Positions 8,741-17,140 of a stretch of 64,000 bases of DNA are shown piece after piece. Under the pieces are notes generated by a model. It was given only the letters and a program-made list of their open reading frames with translations, was not told the origin of the DNA and searched no databases. The DNA comes from Mesorhizobium japonicum MAFF 303099 (lineage in GTDB: Bacteria > Pseudomonadota > Alphaproteobacteria > Rhizobiales > Rhizobiaceae), in the NCBI RefSeq assembly GCF_000009625.1, contig NC_002678.2, positions 62,001-126,000 of the forward strand. Reading direction: 5' to 3'. The translations under genes and the position numbers were made by a program. Position 1 is the first letter of the stretch, and each line of letters begins with the position of its first letter.

Positions 8741-8780
8741 TCGGCGTGAATTATCAAGGAACAACGGAGGGGTGGAGACG

Positions 8781-10049
8781 ATGGTGGATTTTCCGATCGA
8801 GGCCGTGCGCGGACAATTTCCAGCGCTTTCCCTGACCGACAAGGGCCGCCGTCGCATCTATCTTGACAATCCCGCCGGCACGCAGGTGCCGCAGGCCGTC
8901 GCCGATGCGGTGTCGCGCTGCTTGCTCACCACCAATGCCAATCTCGGTGGCTATTTCGAAACGACGATCGCGGCTCAATCCGTCGTCGATGACGCGCATC
9001 GGGCGATGGCCGATTTCCTCGGTGCGGCGAGCCCGGAGGAAATCATCATCGGCGCCAATATGACGACGCTGACCTACCACATGTCGCGCACGCTCGGCCG
9101 CACGCTGAAGCCCGGTGACGAGATCATCCTCACCCGCATGGACCATGAGGGCAACGTCTCGCCGTGGCTGCAACTGGCCGAGGATTTGAGCCTCGTCGTG
9201 CGCTGGCTGCCATTCGATGAAAAGAGCTGGCAGGTCGAGGAGGCGGCGCTGACCGGGCTGCTGTCCGACAAGACACGGCTGGTCGCGCTGAATTATGCCT
9301 CGAACCTGACCGGTTCGATCAACCGGGTTAAGGCCCTGACCGCCATCGCAAAACGGGCCGGCGCCCTGGTCTATGTCGACGCCGTGCAGTTCGCGCCGCA
9401 TGGCCTGATCGACGTGCAGGACCTCGGCTGCGATCTCCTGATCTGCTCGGCCTACAAATTCTTCGGTCCGCATATGGGCATTTTGTGGGGGCGGCGCGAA
9501 ATCATCGATGGCCTGAAGCCCTACAAATGCCGCTGTTCGTCAAATGGCCTGCCGGAGCGGTTCGAGCTTGGCACACCGCAGATCGAACTGATGGCCGGCC
9601 TCATGGCGGCGGTCGACTATTTTGCCGGGCTGGGTGTAGCAGCGGGCGAGGGTGGTTCGCGCAGGCAGAAGATCGCCAGGGCGTTCGAGGTTTCCATCGC
9701 CTACGAGAATCCGCTGGCACAAAGGCTGATCGATGGCCTGTCCGACATTCCAGGCCTGACTATCCATGGCATCACCGATCGCAAGCGGCTCGCCGATCGC
9801 GTGCCGACGGTGTCCTTCACCGTCGACGGCATCGTACCGGAGACGATCGTTCGACAGATGAATGCCGAAAACATCTTCCTGTGGTCCGGCCACAACTACG
9901 CCTGGGAGATCGTCCACCAGCTCGGCATTCCGGCCGAGCAGGGCGTTGTGCGCATCGGCATCGCGCACTACAACACGGCGGCCGAAATCGACGAGACGCT
10001 GGAGAGCGTGCACCGGGTCATCGCCATGCTCAGGCAGCAGCGCTCCTGA
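8781..10049 (+). CDS. Cysteine-desulfurase-like class V aminotransferase
   Basis: This 422-residue PLP enzyme belongs to the aminotransferase class V, cysteine-desulfurase-like family. Visible signatures are YLDNPAGTQVPQAV at the N-terminus, YVDAVQFAPHG near residue 200, and the PLP-binding Lys in SAYKFFGPH near residue 230. These proteins resemble NifS/SufS but lie apart from the Isc/Suf operons, and their physiological reaction is uncertain. ATG at 8781 is preferred over an upstream frame that would run inside the aldo/keto reductase gene. It is likely co-transcribed with that gene. Confidence 0.87.
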   Translation: MVDFPIEAVRGQFPALSLTDKGRRRIYLDNPAGTQVPQAVADAVSRCLLTTNANLGGYFETTIAAQSVVDDAHRAMADFLGAASPEEIIIGANMTTLTYHMSRTLGRTLKPGDEIILTRMDHEGNVSPWLQLAEDLSLVVRWLPFDEKSWQVEEAALTGLLSDKTRLVALNYASNLTGSINRVKALTAIAKRAGALVYVDAVQFAPHGLIDVQDLGCDLLICSAYKFFGPHMGILWGRREIIDGLKPYKCRCSSNGLPERFELGTPQIELMAGLMAAVDYFAGLGVAAGEGGSRRQKIARAFEVSIAYENPLAQRLIDGLSDIPGLTIHGITDRKRLADRVPTVSFTVDGIVPETIVRQMNAENIFLWSGHNYAWEIVHQLGIPAEQGVVRIGIAHYNTAAEIDETLESVHRVIAMLRQQRS

Positions 10050-10064
10050 CGTAAGAAGAAACCG

Positions 10065-11093
10065 TCACCGCACCTTGCCGCCAAAACCTGTGAGGAAGGC
10101 GGTGAGATTGTCGCTGAGTGCGTCGCAGAGATAGCCGCCTTCCTGGACGACGACGCTCGGCAGGCCGAGTTTGCCAATCGCCTCGCCAATGCGGGAGAAG
10201 CCGGGCGTCGTCACCGAGAGCCCGCCGAACGGATCGCCTTCGAAGGCGTCAAGGCCAAGTGCCACCACCAGCGCATCCGGTGAAAAGGCGCGGATGCGCT
10301 GGAACGCAACGCCAAGCGCTTCCAGAAACGCCGCGTCGGCGGATTTGCGCGGTAAGGGCAGGTTGAAATTATAGCCGAGGCCGGGGCCTTCGCCGCGCTC
10401 GTCGGCATGACCCCAGAAGAACGGGTAGAACCGCACCGGATCGGCATGCAGCGAGACGGTGAACACGTCGGGCCGGGCATAGAAGATGCCTTGCGTGCCG
10501 TTGCCATGGTGCAGGTCGACATCGAGAATAGCCACCCGCGCCGCCTGCTTGCGCAGCACCTGCGCGGCGACCGCCGAATTGTTGATGAAGCAGAAGCCGC
10601 CGGCGACATCGGCAAAGGCATGGTGGCCGGGCGGACGGCACAGCGCATAGGCTGCCGGCGCGCCAGCCATCACTGCTTCCGCCGCTTCGACCGCACTCCA
10701 GGCGCTCCACAGCGCGCTTTGCCAGGTTTCGCCTGAGATCGGGCAAGCGGTGTCGGCCATATGGTAGCCGGCCTGGCCAACCGCCGAGGCCGGATAGGAG
10801 CCGTTGCGCGCGATCGGGTGGATGTTGGGGATCACTTCCGCCGAAGCGCCCTCAATCCGCTGCCAGCGCTCGAAAATATGTTCGAGGAAGTCGAGATATT
10901 CCGGTGTATGCACTGCCGAGACCGGGCCGAGCCCGTGATTGCGCGGCTGCTCGATCATGCAGCCTGCAGATTTTGCGCCGGCTAATAATTTCTCGACGCG
11001 CTCGGGCTTTTCCGGATTGGGCTGCGCCGCACCACTGGAAAGAAAGGCCTTGGGGTCGTGACGTTTCTGTTCCTCGGCGTAAAAGGCCTTCAT
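10065..11093 (-). CDS. Histone-deacetylase-like acetylpolyamine amidohydrolase
   Basis: This 342-residue class II HDAC-like enzyme has the zinc site and catalytic dyad motifs: RPPGHHA near residue 143, DVDLHHGNGTQ near 185, LGLDAFEGDP near 275 and VVQEGGYL near 320. Bacterial relatives (AphA type) deacetylate acetylpolyamines and similar small amides rather than histones. Its start overlaps the end of the GNAT acetyltransferase gene by 4 nt (ATGA), so the two are translationally coupled. It is the last gene of a six-gene minus-strand operon. An enzyme that removes acetyl groups beside one that may add them suggests handling of N-acetylated amines. Confidence 0.9.
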   Translation of the reverse strand: MKAFYAEEQKRHDPKAFLSSGAAQPNPEKPERVEKLLAGAKSAGCMIEQPRNHGLGPVSAVHTPEYLDFLEHIFERWQRIEGASAEVIPNIHPIARNGSYPASAVGQAGYHMADTACPISGETWQSALWSAWSAVEAAEAVMAGAPAAYALCRPPGHHAFADVAGGFCFINNSAVAAQVLRKQAARVAILDVDLHHGNGTQGIFYARPDVFTVSLHADPVRFYPFFWGHADERGEGPGLGYNFNLPLPRKSADAAFLEALGVAFQRIRAFSPDALVVALGLDAFEGDPFGGLSVTTPGFSRIGEAIGKLGLPSVVVQEGGYLCDALSDNLTAFLTGFGGKVR

Positions 11094-11611
11094 TCCTGCT
11101 CCTCCGGCGCGTCGGCGAAGGCAAAAAAGGCATCGCCGATGATTTTCTGCGTCTGTTCGTAACTCGACCAGGCGATGCCCAGCCTTTCATAGAAGGCTTT
11201 GGCACCTTCATTGTCGGTGTCGACCGACAGCCTGAGATAGACACCACCTTCTTTGCGGCATTCCGCGGCCACACGCCGCAACAGCCGCTCGCCGATCTTG
11301 CGGCCGCGGAACCTGTCCTCGACATAGAGGTCCTGCACATAAACGCCGGGCCGCCCCATCCAGGTCGAAAAGATCGGGAAATACAGGCAAAGACCGGCGA
11401 ATTCGCCGCCAACTTCGGCGATCAGCGTGGAGAAGGCCGGCTTGTCGCCGAAGCCGTAGCGGCGGAGATCATCTGAAGTGGACGTGATCTCCTGATGCGC
11501 GCCGATATGGGCGCCGAGTTTGAGAAGCGCGGCGTGGATGGTTTCGGCGTCATCGATTCGTCCGGGGCGGATGACGATATCGCTGGTCTTGGTCTGGACC
11601 TTGTCTGTCAT
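11090..11611 (-). CDS. GNAT family N-acetyltransferase
   Basis: This 173-residue single GNAT domain has the acetyl-CoA pyrophosphate-binding loop in RFRGRKIGERLL near residue 105, preceded by the beta-4 strand VYVQDLYVE. Motif B (AKAFYERLGI) lies near residue 140. The pattern resembles diamine/spermidine-type N-acetyltransferases, but the substrate cannot be read from sequence. The 4-nt overlap with the downstream HDAC-like deacetylase and the 3-nt gap to the upstream DUF523 gene place it firmly inside the operon. Confidence 0.9.
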   Translation of the reverse strand: MTDKVQTKTSDIVIRPGRIDDAETIHAALLKLGAHIGAHQEITSTSDDLRRYGFGDKPAFSTLIAEVGGEFAGLCLYFPIFSTWMGRPGVYVQDLYVEDRFRGRKIGERLLRRVAAECRKEGGVYLRLSVDTDNEGAKAFYERLGIAWSSYEQTQKIIGDAFFAFADAPEEQE

Positions 11612-11614
11612 GGA

Positions 11615-12118
11615 TCAGGCCGTAGTCTCCACTGAACCGGGCCTATTCAGGAGAGCATCAAGGTCGCCGATACTGTCTTCCGAAAAGACGCGAATGCCAT
11701 TGGCCTCCAATAGAGCGGCGGTCGTGCCGCGACCGGCTACGCGCTTGCCTGAAAAACTGCCGTCGAAGACGAAGCTGCTGCCGCAGGACGGACTGCCGTC
11801 GGTAAGAACCGCATAGCGGCATCCCGTTTCGCGCGCGAGTTCGAGTGCAAGCTGCCCGGCTTCGAGATAAAGTGCAGTCACATCGCTTCCCGTCTGCTCG
11901 ACCACTCGACCCTGGCCGTCGAGCACAGCGTCGGCTGTACCGTGAATTTCCGCTGCAGGACGCGGCGTGGAGAAGCCTGCGGCGACCTCTGGACAGATTT
12001 GCACAACCCGTCCTTCCGCCTGCCACCGTGTCAGTACCGGATGGCCGTCCAGCCGGTAGGAGCCGTTATAGCGGACATGGCTGCCGAGCAGGCAGGCGGA
12101 GACGAGAACCCTTTCCAT
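11615..12118 (-). CDS. DUF523 family protein
   Basis: This 167-residue protein carries the family cysteine motifs SACLLG at residue 7, ICPEVAAGF near residue 42 and GSPSCGSSF near residue 108. The three conserved Cys-containing loops suggest a metal or thiol site. No reaction is established for DUF523. It starts 20 nt after the BKACE gene and ends 3 nt before the GNAT gene, so it belongs to the same transcription unit and may act in the same pathway. Confidence 0.88.
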   Translation of the reverse strand: MERVLVSACLLGSHVRYNGSYRLDGHPVLTRWQAEGRVVQICPEVAAGFSTPRPAAEIHGTADAVLDGQGRVVEQTGSDVTALYLEAGQLALELARETGCRYAVLTDGSPSCGSSFVFDGSFSGKRVAGRGTTAALLEANGIRVFSEDSIGDLDALLNRPGSVETTA

Positions 12119-12138
12119 GTCAGCTCCCTCCCTTGCTT

Positions 12139-13068
12139 CTAGAAAGCCACCCGGTCGCCACCCTTTAGCGCCAGCATCTCACGCGCTTCGGCCGGCGTGG
12201 CAACCTCCAGCGACAGGCCGTCGAGAATGCCACGGATGCGGCGCACCTGGTCGGCATTGGATTTCGCAAGCTGGCGGCCGTCGTAGAGACTGTCTTCAAG
12301 CCCGACACGGACATTGCCGCCCATTGCCGCGGCGATCGAGATCAGCGGCATCTGCTGGCGGCCGGCGGCCAGCACCGAGAACTGATAGCTGTCGCCGAAC
12401 AATTTGTCGGCGATGCGCTTCATATGGACGAGATTGTCCGGATCGGCGCCGATGCCGCCCAGAATGCCGAGCACGAACTGGATGAACAGCGGCCCCGACA
12501 CCAGGCCGCGGTCGCGGAAATGCGCCAGCGAATAGAGATGGCCGACATCGTAGCATTCGAATTCGAAGCGCGTGCCGCAACCCTTGCCCAGTCTTTCGAG
12601 CACGCCTTCCATATCGGCGAAGGTGTTCTTGAAAATGGTGTCGCGCGTGGCTTCGAGGAGCTTCGGCTCCCATTCGTGCTGCCACTCCCGTGGCTTGTCG
12701 AGCATCGGAAACAGCGCGAAATTCATCGAACCCATGTTGAGCGAGCACATTTCGGGCTCGGCGCGCAATGGGGCGGCCAGTCGCTGGTCCAAGGTCATCA
12801 GCGACGAACCGCCGGTGGTGATGTTGATCACCGCATCGGTCGCCTGCTTGATGCGCGGCAGGAACTGCATGAACACGTCGGGATCGGCGGTCGGCCGGCC
12901 GTCTTTGGGGTCGCGGGCATGCAGATGCAGGATCGAGGCGCCCGCCTCGGCCGCTGCGATCGCATCCGACGCGATCTGGTCCGGGGTCACCGGCAGGTAG
13001 GGCGACATCGATGGGGTGTGCACCGAGCCGGTGACGGCGCAGGTGATGATGACTTTGCGCGGCGCCAT
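12139..13068 (-). CDS. BKACE family beta-keto acid cleavage enzyme
   Basis: This 309-residue TIM-barrel enzyme is of the 3-keto-5-aminohexanoate cleavage (BKACE) family. Metal-binding His residues sit in ILHLHARDP near residue 48. NITTGGS near residue 83, FECYDVGHLY near 170 and GLEDSLY near 255 are the other signatures. Family members condense a beta-keto acid with acetyl-CoA and release acetoacetate and a new acyl-CoA. The upstream class III aminotransferase gene (3-nt gap) could make such a beta-keto acid from a beta-amino acid. The actual substrate is not known. Confidence 0.92.
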   Translation of the reverse strand: MAPRKVIITCAVTGSVHTPSMSPYLPVTPDQIASDAIAAAEAGASILHLHARDPKDGRPTADPDVFMQFLPRIKQATDAVINITTGGSSLMTLDQRLAAPLRAEPEMCSLNMGSMNFALFPMLDKPREWQHEWEPKLLEATRDTIFKNTFADMEGVLERLGKGCGTRFEFECYDVGHLYSLAHFRDRGLVSGPLFIQFVLGILGGIGADPDNLVHMKRIADKLFGDSYQFSVLAAGRQQMPLISIAAAMGGNVRVGLEDSLYDGRQLAKSNADQVRRIRGILDGLSLEVATPAEAREMLALKGGDRVAF

Positions 13069-13071
13069 TCC

Positions 13072-14457
13072 TTACCCCCGGCCTTCGACCGGCAGGTCGA
13101 GCTCTGAAGCCAGAACCTCCAGCGAGTCGCCGATGATGGAAATGATCTCGCCGACCTGTTCGCTGGTGACGATCATCGGTGGCGCGACCATGAAATTGTC
13201 GCCGTCGACGCCGCCCTTGACCCGGCGGCCATAGATGATCAGCCCGCGCTCATAAGCGAGGTCGAGCAGGCGCTGCGTGGCTTTCTTGCCTTGCTCGATC
13301 GGCCTCAGCGTCTCCGGATCGGCGACCATCTCGGCACCGGTCAGCAGGCCCTTGCCGCGTACGTCTGCAATGAACGGGAAGCGCTTCGCCAGCCCCTTCA
13401 GCCCGTCCATCAGCACGTCGCCCATGGCGGCGGCATTGGCGATCAAGTCGAGCCGGTCCATTTCGCCGAGCACGGCAAGCCCAGCGGCGCAGGCCAGCGG
13501 ATTGCCGGCATAGGTATGGCCATGCTGGAAGCCGCCGGAAGCAAGCAGCGGCTGCACCAGCCGCATCGGGGCCGCCAGTGCGCCGAGCGGGGCATAGCCA
13601 GAACCCAGCCCCTTCGACAGCGCGACGATGTCGGGCTTGCAGTTCCAGTGGTCGCCGCCGAGGAATTTCCCGGTGCGGCCGGCGCCGCACATCACTTCGT
13701 CATGGATGAGCAGGATGCCGTAGTGGTCGCAGATCTCGCGAGTGCGCGCATAGTAGCTGTCCGGCGCCACCAGCGCCGCAGTCGCCGCACCGCCGATCGG
13801 CTCCATGATGAAGGCGACGACACTTTCCGGTCCTTCCGCGAGGATTTTTTCCTCCAGCATGTCGGCATAGCGGACACCGCGCTGCTCCATCGAAAGATTG
13901 TCGCGGTCGCGCCAGGCGGTGGGCGCCGGCACGGTCGGCATCACCCGCATCATCGGCTCGAAGGTTTCGGCCAGGGCGTCGTCGCCGGTGATCGAGAGTG
14001 AACCCAGCGTGCCGCCATGATAGGAGGGGAAGCGCGTGATCACCTTCCAGCGGCTGGCCTGGCCGGTGGCAACAGCCCATTGCCGTGCCAGCTTGATGCA
14101 GGATTCCGTCGCTTCCGAGCCACCGGAGACGAAGAAGATGCGGTCCATGCCCTCCGGCAGTTTCTTCGCGAGTTCCCGCGCGAGTTCCTCCGCCGGCTCG
14201 TTTTCGAAGTGCAGGCGATAGGCGAAGGTGGCGCGGTCCATCTGCCGCTTCATGGCATCGAGCACATTGCGGTTGGAATGGCCGATATTGGCGACCATCG
14301 GGCCGCTTGATCCGTCGATGAAGCGGCGCCCGTCTTGCGTCCACATGTAGATACCCTCGGCGCGATCGATCAGCGGCCGGCGCAGGCTGGACAGGTAGAA
14401 CAGATGCGATTCTCGGCGCGCCTCGGTGATTTGGTCGGCGGTCTGGGTCTTCGACAT
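13072..14457 (-). CDS. Class III aminotransferase
   Basis: This 461-residue PLP-dependent class III (omega- or beta-amino acid type) aminotransferase has the signatures LIHDEVMCGAGRTG near residue 250 and the PLP-lysine segment ALSKGLGSGYAP near residue 280. It starts 1 nt after the stop codon of the dimethylformamidase-like gene and ends 3 nt before BKACE. In this context it probably converts a beta-amino acid or an omega-amine to the keto compound or aldehyde. The ATG at 14457 fits the gene spacing; an upstream in-frame start would overlap the preceding gene. Confidence 0.9.
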   Translation of the reverse strand: MSKTQTADQITEARRESHLFYLSSLRRPLIDRAEGIYMWTQDGRRFIDGSSGPMVANIGHSNRNVLDAMKRQMDRATFAYRLHFENEPAEELARELAKKLPEGMDRIFFVSGGSEATESCIKLARQWAVATGQASRWKVITRFPSYHGGTLGSLSITGDDALAETFEPMMRVMPTVPAPTAWRDRDNLSMEQRGVRYADMLEEKILAEGPESVVAFIMEPIGGAATAALVAPDSYYARTREICDHYGILLIHDEVMCGAGRTGKFLGGDHWNCKPDIVALSKGLGSGYAPLGALAAPMRLVQPLLASGGFQHGHTYAGNPLACAAGLAVLGEMDRLDLIANAAAMGDVLMDGLKGLAKRFPFIADVRGKGLLTGAEMVADPETLRPIEQGKKATQRLLDLAYERGLIIYGRRVKGGVDGDNFMVAPPMIVTSEQVGEIISIIGDSLEVLASELDLPVEGRG

Positions 14458-14458
14458 G

Positions 14459-16099
14459 TCAGGACTTTCCAAGGTAGCGATCAAGGACATTGCGGGTGAC
14501 GCGTTCCACCATCGGGTCCTGCCTTAGCAGGCCGGCTACCCATTCGCAGCTTCCCGCATGAAAGACCTCGCCTTTGCCGCGTGGGAAATTGACGATCATG
14601 CCATTGCCGCGTTTGACTTTTTCCAGATTGGCGTCGCTCGCCTCGCCGAACAAAGTCTCGGCGGTGAAGCGGCCATCCTCGTCGGTCAAAAACTGATCCT
14701 CGATCGGAATGTCGGCGCTTTCCTCGACCTGGCTGGCCATGCCCACGGCAAGAACCTGCAAGCCATCTGGCGCGCCGCTGGTCGCGGTGGGGTAGGGCAG
14801 GCCGCCGCGTATCTCGAAGTCGAGCCCGTCGACCTCATAGCCATAGACATGGCCGTCGGCGCCGAGCAGGTCGCCATAGTAGATGCCGGTGCCGGCAAAG
14901 GCCCAGTGTTCCGGCCGGTAGACCGGAAAACCACGCACGCCGCGCGGCGCGCAGCCGCCCCAGCCGGCATAGACCCCGCGCGTCGCGTTGAGGCCGAAAG
15001 TCGCCGAACCCGGCCGGCCGATTTCCGGGGCTTCCCAGGAATTGGTGGCGCGAGTGACGTCGCCACCGCGATAGGCGGGATCTTCCGCGCGGGCGCGGTA
15101 TTTGTAGCAGACCTGCCGGCGGCCCTCGCCCTCGAGCCGCGTCTGCCACATGAAATTGCCGGCGAAGCGCGCCGCATGGCCGCCGCGCTCAACATAGTTG
15201 TCGACCGCGTCGCGCATTTCCCAGGTCCAGTACTCGTCATGGCCGACGAAGACGGCGCAGTCATAACCGTCGAGAATGTCGGGCGAGAAATGCAGATCGT
15301 GCTGGCTGGCGAGATCGACGGCATAGCCGGCCTGCTCGGCGAAGCGGAGGAAGTGGCTGTCATAGCTCGCCCAGCCCGACGAGGCGTATTTCTTCGAATG
15401 TCCGGTGGCCAGCGCCCATTCCATGTGGGGGTAGCGTGGTACCGTCTTCGGCGGCACGGCGACCTTGAGCGGCACGCGCGGCGCATCTTTTGGCAGCACG
15501 ACGAAGCCGCGGCACCAGGGGCGTTGCGTCGACACAACAGGCGAGTACTGGTTGCGATCCGGCCCGGTGATGCCCTGATAATGGTTGGAGCCGCCCCAGG
15601 TGTTGTAGGCAAGCCAGGTGCCCGTCGCCGCCACCTGCAGCACACGGCCTGGCTTCTTGCCGGGTTGGGGTGAGACGATGAAGAGGTGGTAGCCATGGAT
15701 CGGCCTACCGTCATGGCCAACGGAAGTCAGCGTTACCCGATAGGCACCGGATGGCCAGTCGCTCCCGACACGGAATTCAAAGGACGCTTCCCAGCCGCAC
15801 CCCTCGGCGGAACATTGGTCGGGCGTGTCCTGCCAGCACGCCGCAATGCCGGATTTCTCGAAAACTTTCGTCTCGGTCCCGCCGTCGCGGATGATCGCCA
15901 TGCTGAAGGACGGCGCTGTCGAGCTGACATGCAGCGTCACCATCTCGCCGGGGCGATAGGAAAAGCGATCCGAGTAGCACCAGATTTCGCCGCGCTCGCC
16001 ATCCATGCCTGGCCACTCATAGTAGTGGCCGCGCACCGCGTGGCGGCGCTGCTCGGGCGTCAGCCCGAAATCGGGGAATTCGGTCGGCAGCTGGGTCAT
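14459..16099 (-). CDS. N,N-dimethylformamidase large-subunit-like protein
   Basis: This 546-residue protein resembles the large (beta) subunit of N,N-dimethylformamidase. Visible motifs are TWLAYNTWGGSNHY near residue 165, a YDSHFLRF segment near 250 and GHDEYWTWEMRD near 290. In characterised DMFase an unusual iron site is held by two Tyr and one Glu with a nearby His, and HDE in GHDEYW fits the His-x-Glu pair. It is shorter than full DMFase large subunits and no small-subunit gene is adjacent. It heads the six-gene operon, so it probably cleaves an amide that feeds the aminotransferase and BKACE. The start MTQLPTEF at 16099 was chosen; the longer frame upstream looks non-coding. Confidence 0.82.
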   Translation of the reverse strand: MTQLPTEFPDFGLTPEQRRHAVRGHYYEWPGMDGERGEIWCYSDRFSYRPGEMVTLHVSSTAPSFSMAIIRDGGTETKVFEKSGIAACWQDTPDQCSAEGCGWEASFEFRVGSDWPSGAYRVTLTSVGHDGRPIHGYHLFIVSPQPGKKPGRVLQVAATGTWLAYNTWGGSNHYQGITGPDRNQYSPVVSTQRPWCRGFVVLPKDAPRVPLKVAVPPKTVPRYPHMEWALATGHSKKYASSGWASYDSHFLRFAEQAGYAVDLASQHDLHFSPDILDGYDCAVFVGHDEYWTWEMRDAVDNYVERGGHAARFAGNFMWQTRLEGEGRRQVCYKYRARAEDPAYRGGDVTRATNSWEAPEIGRPGSATFGLNATRGVYAGWGGCAPRGVRGFPVYRPEHWAFAGTGIYYGDLLGADGHVYGYEVDGLDFEIRGGLPYPTATSGAPDGLQVLAVGMASQVEESADIPIEDQFLTDEDGRFTAETLFGEASDANLEKVKRGNGMIVNFPRGKGEVFHAGSCEWVAGLLRQDPMVERVTRNVLDRYLGKS

Positions 16100-16254
16100 G
16101 AACACCGGAAAGGATCGAAGGTCGCCATTTCGGCCATCTGCCGGCCAAGCGTCAAATGGAAACGATCGGGCCAGCAATTGCTTGGCCGCCCTTGGCCGCA
16201 CAAGGCAAAGCGACTATTTCAGGCGAGGCGGTATGTTCCGCCTGGGGAGCCAGC

Positions 16255-16503
16255 ATGCTGAGAGTGCAAAAGGTCAAGGTCGACGAGATCTACGTGCCGA
16301 CGGCGCGCAAGAAGACATTGCACCCAGAGACCGTCCGCCATCTGGCCGAGGACATATTGGAGAACGGCATGAAGACGCCGATCCAGGTCCGCCACGACGG
16401 CAAACGCCATATCCTTGTCGAAGGTCTGCACCGGCTGGAAGCGGCCAGGTGGCTCGGCGAGACCGAGATCGACGCCTATCTGGTGCAAGCCAAGCGCCAC
16501 TGA
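16255..16503 (+). CDS. Stand-alone ParB N-terminal-domain protein
   Basis: This 82-residue protein contains only the ParB/sulfiredoxin-like domain: VDEIYVPTARKKTLHPE, then HILVEGLHRLEAARWLGE, where the second part matches the ParB nucleotide-binding box. There is no helix-turn-helix or dimerisation domain, so it is not a partition protein. Such mini-ParB proteins may bind nucleotide (CTPase-type fold) or act as small regulators. A GGGGAG site (16243-16248) precedes the ATG at 16255. It is transcribed divergently from the DMFase-like operon, with 155 nt between them. Confidence 0.75.
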   Translation: MLRVQKVKVDEIYVPTARKKTLHPETVRHLAEDILENGMKTPIQVRHDGKRHILVEGLHRLEAARWLGETEIDAYLVQAKRH

Positions 16504-16620
16504 CACCTCCTTCGTCCTCGCAGCATGGAAAGCCTGTCGATAATTTTTCGCTGGTTTGTCGGGTTGCGTTCTGTCGGCTCGTCCTTAGGGCGGAAGCCAG
16601 ATCAAACCGAGGAGACCACC

Positions 16621-17106
16621 TTGACCACTAAGCTCGACATCGCCCCCGCCAATGACCGCGAACTGGTTGTCGCCCGCATCATCGATGCGCCCCGCGAGAA
16701 CGTCTATCGCTGCTGGACCGACACCAGGCTTTTGACGCAATGGTTTTCTCCGAAACCTTGGACGACGCCGCGTGCCGAAATGGACATGCGCACTGGCGGG
16801 TCGAGCCTTGTGATCATGGCCGACCCCGACGGCAATGAATTCCCCAACCCGGGCGTCTTCCTGGAAGTCATTCCCGGCAAGAAGATCATCTTCACCGATG
16901 CCTATACCCAGGCTTGGGAGCCATCGGAAAAGCCGTTCATGACCGGCGTGCTGACCTTTGAGGACGAAGGCGAAGGCCGGACCCGCTATATAGCGCGCGT
17001 CCGCCACTGGAGTGTTGCCGACCGCGAACGACACGAGGCGATGGGTTTTCACGTGGGCTGGGGCCAGTGCACCGACCAGCTCGAAGATCTCGCCAGGACG
17101 CTTTGA
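16621..17106 (+). CDS. SRPBCC (AHSA1-type) protein
   Basis: This 161-residue START-like/AHSA1 domain protein opens with RELVVARIIDAPRENVYRCW and LTQWFSP and ends with MGFHVGWGQCTDQLEDL, the usual family ends. These proteins bind hydrophobic ligands in the cytosol; no specific substrate is evident. The start is TTG at 16621 with GAGGAG at 16609-16614 and a 6-nt spacer. The ATG at 16525 would add a tail unlike the family. Confidence 0.88.
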   Translation: MTTKLDIAPANDRELVVARIIDAPRENVYRCWTDTRLLTQWFSPKPWTTPRAEMDMRTGGSSLVIMADPDGNEFPNPGVFLEVIPGKKIIFTDAYTQAWEPSEKPFMTGVLTFEDEGEGRTRYIARVRHWSVADRERHEAMGFHVGWGQCTDQLEDLARTL

Positions 17107-17140
17107 TACAGCACAGCCCCGCCGACGATCGCGCCCAGGC

